DNA of 11,199 nucleotides from Patescibacteria group bacterium UBA3458 (GTDB taxonomy: Bacteria; Patescibacteriota; Minisyncoccia; Phycocordibacterales; UBA2100): the NCBI GenBank assembly GCA_002378745.1, contig DFRR01000007.1, positions 17,124 to 28,322 of the forward strand. The letters run 5' to 3'. This document shows positions 6,028 through 11,199 of this stretch, in pieces; within the stretch, counting starts at the first letter, position 1, and each line of letters starts with the position of its first letter. The notes below the pieces were generated by a model, which saw nothing but the letters and a program-made list of their open reading frames with translations, did not search any database and was not told where the DNA came from. The translations under genes and the position numbers were made by a program.

Positions 6028-6051
6028 AAAAATGCGCCAAATGGCGCATTT
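6027..6051 (-). terminator. Terminator or attenuator between rpsF and ssb
   Basis: On the - strand a perfect 9-bp stem AAATGCGCC/GGCGCATTT with a 4-nt loop (ATTT) is followed by further T, giving six T in a row after the GC core. It begins 5 bp after the rpsF stop. It separates rpsF from ssb transcriptionally, fully or in part. Confidence 0.75.
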
Positions 6052-6056
6052 CACTG

Positions 6057-6569
6057 TTACTTGGTTTCGTCCTCTCCAACGAGGTCGTCAATTGACTTTT
6101 CGAGCTCTTCTTCCGATACTTCCCCACCTTCTTCTACTTCGTGCTTCTTTTCGAGCACGCCTGTGGTCTTTACCTCACGAAGAATAGTGTTCTGCTCACT
6201 TTGGAGCTGTGCGCGAGTTTCCTCGCGAGTAGTGACGATAAGGAGGATACGAAGAAGATTCTCGTTGTGTGCCAAATCTTCAGTGCGGAGTGCAACTGCT
6301 TGTTCCGGCTCCATTTCAAACTTAATCCAGCCAAAGTATGCGGTTTCGTGCTTAATCTGCTTGCCCGCTTTGTTGATAAACATCGGGAATGCAAGTGTTA
6401 GCGCTTCCGGGGTTCCCTCGGTAATGAATGAGCCTCCCCGCTTTTCAATCGCTTTGCGGATTTTATTTACTTCAGTTTCAAGGTCGTCAGCAGCGATGGT
6501 TGATACCAAGTGGTACCCCAGCTCGTATACTGTTGCGTCTCGCCCTTCTTCGTTGTGTTCTTCTGTCAT
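6057..6569 (-). CDS. rpsF: Small ribosomal subunit protein bS6
   Basis: bS6 pairs with bS18 on the 30S platform. From the chosen ATG (6567-6569) the protein has 170 residues. The ferredoxin-like S6 fold spans about 13-113: TVYELGYHLVSTI, then INKIRKAIEKRGG-like VNKIRKAIEKRGGSF, LTLAFPMFI, AYFGWIKFEM and NENLLRILLIVTT. Most S6 proteins stop here (about 95-110 residues). This one continues with a Glu/Lys-rich, probably disordered tail (114-170). An ATG six codons upstream is rejected because it overlaps the predicted extended -10 box. The predicted transcript starts about 2 nt before the ATG, leaving no room for an S6:S18-binding leader of the type known in many bacteria. Confidence 0.93.
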   Translation of the reverse strand: MTEEHNEEGRDATVYELGYHLVSTIAADDLETEVNKIRKAIEKRGGSFITEGTPEALTLAFPMFINKAGKQIKHETAYFGWIKFEMEPEQAVALRTEDLAHNENLLRILLIVTTREETRAQLQSEQNTILREVKTTGVLEKKHEVEEGGEVSEEELEKSIDDLVGEDETK

Positions 6570-6577
6570 GGGTGCGC

Positions 6578-6606
6578 AGGATAGCATAGCTGCGTGTTCT
6601 CGGCAA
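6578..6606 (-). promoter_or_regulatory. Candidate promoter of rpsF
   Basis: On the - strand TTGCCG (6606 to 6601, 4 of 6), 17 bp, then TATCCT (6583 to 6578) preceded by TGC, an extended -10. Only 8 nt separate the -10 box from the chosen ATG at 6569, so the mRNA would be close to leaderless. The -35 box lies just after the tatD stop. Confidence 0.5.
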
Positions 6607-6608
6607 GG

Positions 6609-7406
6609 CTATACACCGCGTAAAAAGAGGCTTTTGGCATTTTCTACCAACGCCGCCCGGACGTGCTCTACGTCCTCACCACGAATGTCAGCAATGGCGT
6701 TAACAGTGTCTATAACGAACACCGGCTCGTTCCGAGAGCCTCGATGCGGCACCGGTGCAGCGTACGGTGAGTCGGTTTCGGAAAGGAGCATATCGAGCGG
6801 CACGTCGCGTACGATACTATGCAGCTCCGGCGCAAACGTGATGACCCCCGGGAAACTAATCATGAAGCCGAGTTCCAAGTATGCCCGTGCAACCTCCTCT
6901 GTGGCGGTAAAGAAGTGACTATTCCCCCGTAGTGCATCACCGTGGGTCTTTTTGTAAATGCGCAAAATCTCAAGCATGTCCTCGTGTGCATCTTGTGTGC
7001 CGGGCGTCGGTCGCACATGCAACATGAGTGGCAGGTCGTTATCGAGCGCAAAGTGCAGTTGTGCCTCAAATAGCTCTCGTTGTCGTACGTACACGTCTTC
7101 CCGAGGAGTGCGGTAGTAGTCAAGCCCGCACTCGCCTATTCCGACGACGTGCTCATTCACGAGCGGTTGGTACTGTGCGACATCGAAGTCTTCATTGGTG
7201 TCAGTCGGGTGCACACCAATGACGGCACCAAGCACTTCGTCGTGTGTTTGTGCGAGTTTGATAACCGCCTTGCTCGTCTCGTAGGAGACGCCAACGGCAA
7301 GCGTGCCAACACCCGCCTCACGCATTCGGGTAAGTACTTCGTCGCGGTCTGCGTCGAACTTCTTTTCAAAAAGATGCGAATGTGTGTCGATGTATTTACT
7401 CTCCAT
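6609..7406 (-). CDS. tatD: TatD-family metal-dependent deoxyribonuclease
   Basis: TatD proteins are TIM-barrel hydrolases with 3'-5' exonuclease activity on DNA, linked to repair and DNA turnover. From the chosen start the 265 residues are of normal length. The metal ligands are visible: H9 and H11 in DTHSHL, E92 in GIGECGLDYY, H130 in LMLHVR, H164 in NSHFF and D212 in ETDSPYAAP. The start at 7404-7406 (MESKYIDTHSH) is preferred because GGAG lies 6 nt upstream, the clearest Shine-Dalgarno in the window. The ATG at 7416-7418 lacks one. The gene overlaps the end of the MazG-like gene by 11 bp, so the two are probably translationally coupled. Confidence 0.95.
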   Translation of the reverse strand: MESKYIDTHSHLFEKKFDADRDEVLTRMREAGVGTLAVGVSYETSKAVIKLAQTHDEVLGAVIGVHPTDTNEDFDVAQYQPLVNEHVVGIGECGLDYYRTPREDVYVRQRELFEAQLHFALDNDLPLMLHVRPTPGTQDAHEDMLEILRIYKKTHGDALRGNSHFFTATEEVARAYLELGFMISFPGVITFAPELHSIVRDVPLDMLLSETDSPYAAPVPHRGSRNEPVFVIDTVNAIADIRGEDVEHVRAALVENAKSLFLRGV

Positions 7407-7791
7407 ACTTTTCTCCATGACGACGCCTTAATTCCGCCTTTTGGCGGACTTTTATTTCCTCCCACAGCTCTTGCGATGCTTGCAAGAATGCCGGCATGCG
7501 CTCTGTGTACTTTTCGTTGGCGTGTTCAATAACCGCATCAACACTTGGAATGTAGCCTCTGTCTTCAAGCACAGAAAGAAGTACTGCGTAGTCCCACGCG
7601 ATATCGCTCAATTCGTCTACAAGACGAATCTCGTTGTTTTCACGCATCTCTTCTTTTACCTCCTGCACTTCATCACGCAGTCCCTGAAAGTAACGCTCTG
7701 TTACAGATTGGGTATTTTCACTTTTAATACTTGGATTCTCTCGCACATTCTTCCGAGCAATAGTGAGCAAGTCGAGAAAGGTTTTTGTCAT
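7396..7791 (-). CDS. MazG-like nucleotide pyrophosphohydrolase
   Basis: All-alpha NTP pyrophosphohydrolases of this superfamily hydrolyse NTPs or dNTPs to the monophosphate plus pyrophosphate and often clean damaged nucleotides. The 131-residue protein shows the metal-binding pattern ExxE (E41, E44 in RDEVQEVKEE), then ExxD (E60, D63 in DELSDIAWD), and the typical later helix ANEKYTERM (91-99). The substrate cannot be read from the sequence. The basic tail (115-131) is unremarkable. The start MTKTFLDLL (ATG 7789-7791) lies 4 nt after the metG stop, with AGGTG close before it. Longer starts would run back into metG. It is too short for the two-domain E. coli MazG, so I give no symbol. Confidence 0.85.
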   Translation of the reverse strand: MTKTFLDLLTIARKNVRENPSIKSENTQSVTERYFQGLRDEVQEVKEEMRENNEIRLVDELSDIAWDYAVLLSVLEDRGYIPSVDAVIEHANEKYTERMPAFLQASQELWEEIKVRQKAELRRRHGEKYGE

Positions 7792-7795
7792 ACAC

Positions 7796-9244
7796 CTATA
7801 GTCGCGGAAATAGATTCTCTGGCTTTTTATTTTGAAGAATGGCATCTCTGATAGATTTCGATGTATCAGGCATAAATGGTTCAAGATGGGTTGCGATTAC
7901 CCACAGTCGATGCACCAATTCCCACATCTCCTCTCTTGCCTCTTGTTTCCAAAACTCCTCTTCCATTTTTATCTTCTTAAATGGTTGCTTTTCCGTAATA
8001 AACTCATCGCTTTCTGCGACAAGTCTAAATATAAAATCGAGGGCATCATTAAATTTAAACGCGGCAACATCAGCGCCAAAGGTTTCCTGTAAGGCACATT
8101 CTTCGGGTATTATTGGTACAGCTACAGATAGATGTTCTTCCGCCAACTTCATCACACGCGCTGTAAGATTACCGATACCGTTTACCAAATCTGCGGTATA
8201 CCACTCATCAAGGCGTTCCCAGGTAATGTCAGTGTCGTCAGTCGGGTGCACATGTCGCAAAAGCAAGAATCGCGTCGCCTCGGTGCCATACCGCTCCACA
8301 AGCTCAAATGGACTAATAACGTTGCCGAGTGACTTACTCATTTTCTGCCCACCACTGGTGATAAAACCGTGGTAAAACACCGTGTCAGTCGTTGGGAGCC
8401 CTGCCGACATGAGCATCGCCTGCCAAATGATAGACTGGAACCGAATCTGGTCCTTCCCTGCCATTTGCAGTGTTGCTCCCTCATCCCAGAACTTTTTGTA
8501 GGTTCCGTTTTCATCGTCTGGCCATCCCAATGTCGAAATATAGTTCGTGAGTGCATCAAACCACACATACATCACTTGAGTCTCATCGTCGGGAACCGGC
8601 ACGCCCCAGCTCATGCGCGATATGTCACGCGAAATACTCAAATCTTCAAGTCCGTTTTGTATAAAGGCGATTGCTTCCTCGCGTCGCCAGTCCGGTACAA
8701 CCGTCGAATCTTTCTGTATGTATTCAATGAGTTTGTCGCTGTATGTGCTCAATGCAAAGAAATAGTTTTCTTCCTGTATTTCAATCGGCTGCATGTTTGG
8801 ATGATTCGGGCATTTGCCGTCCACCAGGTCAGCATCGCGCAAAAACATCTCGTCTCCAACACAATACAAACCGGAGTACGATTTTTTATATATATCCCCT
8901 GCTTCTTTGCAACGACGCCAGAGTTCTTGTGCAGCCGCTATGTGCGCGTGGTCAGTAGTACGAATGAAGTTGTCGTATGAGAGATGCAGGTCGTCTTTCA
9001 GTGTCTGAAACTCCGCGGCATAGTGGTCGACGTATTCTTGTACGTCTCTTCCTTCTTCGTGTGCCTTTTGTGCAATCTTCTGCCCATGTTCGTCGGTGCC
9101 GGTGGTAAAGAACACGTCCTCACCAACTAACCGCCAAAATCGCGCCAGTGCATCAGCCTGTATGATTTCCAATGCAAACCCGATGTGCGGGCTTGCATTT
9201 ACGTATGGCAATGTGGTCGTTATGTACCGGGGCTGCTTATCCAT
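7796..9244 (-). CDS. metG: Methionyl-tRNA synthetase
   Basis: MetRS charges tRNA-Met, including the initiator. The 482-residue class I enzyme has TTTLPYVNASPHIGFAL with the HIGH motif as HIGF (20-23), GTDEHGQKI (49-57), MYVWFDALTNY (225-235) and KMSKS (301-305). The tRNA-binding helical domain (about 345-475) includes NGIGNLTARV. The zinc knuckle is incomplete: C128, C145 and H148 are present, but the second Cys of the CxxC pair is D131. It is a short form without the C-terminal tRNA-binding (EMAP-like) domain of E. coli MetRS. The start MDKQPRYITTT (ATG 9242-9244) has GAGAAA upstream and overlaps the preceding stop by 8 bp. An open frame reaching to 9358 is an extension into the upstream gene without family similarity. 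Confidence 0.96.
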   Translation of the reverse strand: MDKQPRYITTTLPYVNASPHIGFALEIIQADALARFWRLVGEDVFFTTGTDEHGQKIAQKAHEEGRDVQEYVDHYAAEFQTLKDDLHLSYDNFIRTTDHAHIAAAQELWRRCKEAGDIYKKSYSGLYCVGDEMFLRDADLVDGKCPNHPNMQPIEIQEENYFFALSTYSDKLIEYIQKDSTVVPDWRREEAIAFIQNGLEDLSISRDISRMSWGVPVPDDETQVMYVWFDALTNYISTLGWPDDENGTYKKFWDEGATLQMAGKDQIRFQSIIWQAMLMSAGLPTTDTVFYHGFITSGGQKMSKSLGNVISPFELVERYGTEATRFLLLRHVHPTDDTDITWERLDEWYTADLVNGIGNLTARVMKLAEEHLSVAVPIIPEECALQETFGADVAAFKFNDALDFIFRLVAESDEFITEKQPFKKIKMEEEFWKQEAREEMWELVHRLWVIATHLEPFMPDTSKSIRDAILQNKKPENLFPRL

Positions 9245-10286
9245 TTTTCTCTTTGGGGATGCTTCGTGCGCGCTCCATGTCAGAAAAGATTTCCTGTAGT
9301 GCAGCAACCATTGGCACCGAGAGCAGTATGCCCAATATACCCGCGAGTTTCGCACCAATCAACAAGGAAAGAATGACCAGAATCGGCGGCACGCCAACGA
9401 CCTTCGTGACCACGAGTGGATAAATAAGATGGTTTTCAAACTGCTGAATAATCACGAACAGTGCTACTACCATCAGTGCAATTGCCGGGCCTCCATTGAC
9501 AAAAGCAATGGCAACCGCAGGCACAGCCGCGAGAATCGGACCAAACACCGGGATGAGCTCCATGATGCCGGCAATAACCGCAAGCACCAGTGCATACTGA
9601 ATACCGAGAATGGAGAGTCCAAGGAATGTGAGCACTCCAATGAGCACCGCCAGCAAGAACTGTCCCTGCATCCACAGGCCAATTTTTCGTTGTGCGCGAC
9701 GCCACAATCCGAGTACATAATTTTCGTGCTGAATGGGTGTCACCACGCGGAGAAACTCTTCAATGCCTCGCTCATTTATCGCAAAATAAAATGAGAACAC
9801 AACAATCAAGATAAAGCTCAGTGCGCCACCAAAAATGAGACTAATAGCAGAGAAGAAGTTTCCCGAGAGACTCGAGAGCAACGTGTTCAAGTCACGTGTG
9901 GTATCAGCCAACGAGAAGTTGTTAATGAGCGATCGTGTTTCAAGAATAGCGTCCTCAGTCAGGGCGTCAGTGGCACCGAGTGTTTCAAGATACACTGGTA
10001 GTGATGCAAGTAGGTGTGATGTTTCGTTAAGTACCGGTGGCAGCAAAAAGAAGACAATACTGAAGAACGAACCAAAGAACATCAGGTACACCACGAGTAC
10101 TGCGAGCACACGCGGAATCTTATATTTCATGAGTCCGCGCGCTGCCGGCTCAATAGCAGATGCGATAACGATTGACGTCAGTACAATCAACGCCAATTCG
10201 CGCAAATGCCACAACAGTGCGGCGAGAGCAGCGAGCAGTATGACGCGCACGATAGTTCCGGTCGTTATAGAGAACGTCGTATTCAT
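9237..10286 (-). CDS. AI-2E family transporter (PerM-like membrane protein)
   Basis: The family name comes from TqsA, an autoinducer-2 exporter, but members also include Na+/H+ antiporters and proteins of unknown substrate, so the substrate here is open. The 349 residues have about eight membrane segments: two pairs in the first 85, a soluble segment with few hydrophobic stretches (about 86-140), then segments near 145-170, 207-230, 231-262, 266-282 and 300-332. Family motifs are IMELIPVFGPILAAVPAV (241-258) and, near the end, KVVGVPPILVI with GILGILLSVPMVA (about 316-328). The start is the ATG at 10284-10286. A TTG two codons earlier is less likely because it falls within 1 nt of the -10 box. 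Its stop overlaps metG, so it probably leads the metG operon. Confidence 0.92.
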   Translation of the reverse strand: MNTTFSITTGTIVRVILLAALAALLWHLRELALIVLTSIVIASAIEPAARGLMKYKIPRVLAVLVVYLMFFGSFFSIVFFLLPPVLNETSHLLASLPVYLETLGATDALTEDAILETRSLINNFSLADTTRDLNTLLSSLSGNFFSAISLIFGGALSFILIVVFSFYFAINERGIEEFLRVVTPIQHENYVLGLWRRAQRKIGLWMQGQFLLAVLIGVLTFLGLSILGIQYALVLAVIAGIMELIPVFGPILAAVPAVAIAFVNGGPAIALMVVALFVIIQQFENHLIYPLVVTKVVGVPPILVILSLLIGAKLAGILGILLSVPMVAALQEIFSDMERARSIPKEKNG

Positions 10287-10292
10287 ACGCAA

Positions 10293-10301
10293 AGCATAGC
10301 A
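10293..10301 (-). promoter_or_regulatory. Candidate extended -10 promoter of the AI-2E gene
   Basis: On the - strand TGCTATGCT is an extended -10 (TATGCT preceded by TGC), almost the same as the one before rpsF (TGCTATCCT). It ends 6 nt before the chosen ATG, predicting a leaderless mRNA. No clear -35 is seen. It lies in the 39-bp gap after the glyS stop. Confidence 0.4.
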
Positions 10302-10325
10302 CGCAGGCGTCGCTACGCGAAGGTG

Positions 10326-11199
10326 CTACTGACTTACAAACTCATCAAGGTCGGTGATATCGACACGTGTCTGCTTTCCGGTATCACGGTCGCGTACGGT
10401 TACAGTGTGGTCTTCGAGCGTGTCGAAGTCGACAGTCACACACCACGGTGTGCCAATTTCATCCTGCCGACGGTATCGCTTGCCGATGTTGCCGTTATCG
10501 TCAAACTCACACATCATGAGTGGTTTAAGCTGTTCGTATATCTCTCGTGCCTTTTCAACCAGTTCAGGTTTGTTCTTAAGCAACGGGAACACCGCTACTT
10601 TTATCGGTGCAAGGTTGCGTGGCAGTCGCAAGACCGTTCGCGCTTCCCCATCCATTTCATCTTCATCATAAAACTCGGTGAGTACTGCAAGGAATGTGCG
10701 GTCGAGTCCTACAGACGTTTCCACTACATGCGGAATGTATTTTTCATTTGTTTTCGGGTCGGTGTATGAGAGGTCAGCCCCTGAAAACTCCGTGTGTTGT
10801 GAGAGGTCGTAGTTACCACGTGCGTGTATACCCTCAAGCTCTTTGAAACCAAATGGGAACTGATACTCAATGTCCCAGGCTGCTTTCGCATAGAACACGA
10901 GGTTTTCATGTTCGTGCCAACGCAAATGCTCCGGATTAAAGCCAAGCGCGGCAACGTAGTATGCCCAGCGCTTTTCGCGCCACTGTTCGTACACGTCCAT
11001 TTCGTCCCCGGGTGCCACAAACATCTGCATTTCCATCTGCTCAAACTCGCGCTTACGAAAGATGTACTGTCGCGGTGCAATCTCATTACGAAATGCCTTT
11101 CCGATTTGGGCGATACCAAACGGCACTTTCTGACGTGTGGTGTCTACAACATTTTTGAAGTTTATATAAATACCTTGGCAGTTGATGTGTTTGCAGACG
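10326..11199 (-). CDS. glyS: Glycyl-tRNA synthetase, dimeric type (partial)
   Basis: This class II enzyme charges tRNA-Gly. The open frame runs off the right edge, so only the C-terminal 291 or so residues are visible. Motif 2 lies in FRNEIAPRQYIFRKREF. Motif 3 is VVETSVGLDRTF. The anticodon-binding domain begins near LAPIKVAVFPL and includes IGKRYRRQDEIGTPWCVTV, ending with VTVRDRDTGKQTRVDI. These are typical of the single-chain alpha2 GlyRS. A GTG at 11124-11126 is an internal Val and not the start, since family sequence (QGIYINFKNVVDTTRQK) continues before it. At the extreme edge the reading is VCKHIN before CQGIY, where the family normally has RPET. The gene ends 39 bp before the AI-2E start. 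Confidence 0.95.
   Translation of the reverse strand, partial: VCKHINCQGIYINFKNVVDTTRQKVPFGIAQIGKAFRNEIAPRQYIFRKREFEQMEMQMFVAPGDEMDVYEQWREKRWAYYVAALGFNPEHLRWHEHENLVFYAKAAWDIEYQFPFGFKELEGIHARGNYDLSQHTEFSGADLSYTDPKTNEKYIPHVVETSVGLDRTFLAVLTEFYDEDEMDGEARTVLRLPRNLAPIKVAVFPLLKNKPELVEKAREIYEQLKPLMMCEFDDNGNIGKRYRRQDEIGTPWCVTVDFDTLEDHTVTVRDRDTGKQTRVDITDLDEFVSQ

Noticed and set aside
6061..6918. 285-residue open frame on the + strand
   Set aside because: It lies opposite rpsF and tatD, is Ser/Arg-rich and low in complexity, and both real genes have conserved catalytic or fold motifs.
7792..7884. N-terminal extension of the MazG-like protein
   Set aside because: The extra 31 residues overlap the metG 3' end in another frame and have no family match; the ATG at 7791 fits the packing of the operon.
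9245..9358. N-terminal extension of metG
   Set aside because: The 38 extra residues lie wholly within the AI-2E gene and do not resemble MetRS, which normally begins a few residues before the TTTLPYVN-type strand.
114..11199. A novel defence, secretion or mobile system
   Set aside because: Every long gene belongs to a known housekeeping family except the small Ig-like protein, and there are no transposase, integrase, toxin-antitoxin or nuclease-helicase clusters.

Overview
This window reads as bacterial chromosome from a member of the Candidate Phyla Radiation (Patescibacteria), most likely Parcubacteria and perhaps Kaiserbacteria-like. That assignment is an inference from protein character (an SSB starting MYINKAMVYGNLTRDPE, an EF-P with an altered loop tip, an FtsK with acidic linkers), compact packing, weak or absent Shine-Dalgarno sequences, and roughly 50% G+C by eye. 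No marker in the window fixes the taxon. All genes read with the standard bacterial code, and all twelve stop codons are TAA or TAG.

Left arm, + strand (1-4890): ftsK (DNA translocase), a small membrane-anchored protein with one Ig-like domain, recA and efp (elongation factor P). The run ends at a strong hairpin terminator at 4862-4887. The gaps around ftsK, recA and efp carry arrays of a degenerate 7-bp repeat. The array before efp is inverted and contains a plausible promoter.

Centre (4891-5534): two convergent, near-symmetrical terminators separate efp from rpsR, which is on the - strand. The 312-bp spacer between rpsR and ssb has no gene. It holds another heptamer array, an 18-bp direct repeat, a degenerate partial copy of the ssb 3' end, and several hairpins. 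It is the least explained DNA here.

Right arm, - strand, in transcription order (11199 down to 5010): glyS (glycyl-tRNA synthetase, cut by the window edge), an AI-2E-family membrane protein, metG, a MazG-like pyrophosphohydrolase, tatD, rpsF (bS6), ssb and rpsR (bS18). The stretch from the membrane protein to tatD is packed with overlaps or 4-nt gaps and is probably one operon. rpsF, ssb and rpsR keep the classical order, but each has its own candidate promoter, and a terminator separates rpsF from ssb.

Functionally this is core housekeeping: chromosome segregation and recombination (FtsK, RecA, SSB), translation (EF-P, bS6, bS18, MetRS, GlyRS), and nucleotide or DNA quality control (MazG-like, TatD). 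I see no mobile element gene, CRISPR array, defence system, tRNA or rRNA. The unusual content is in the intergenic DNA and in the signals for gene expression.
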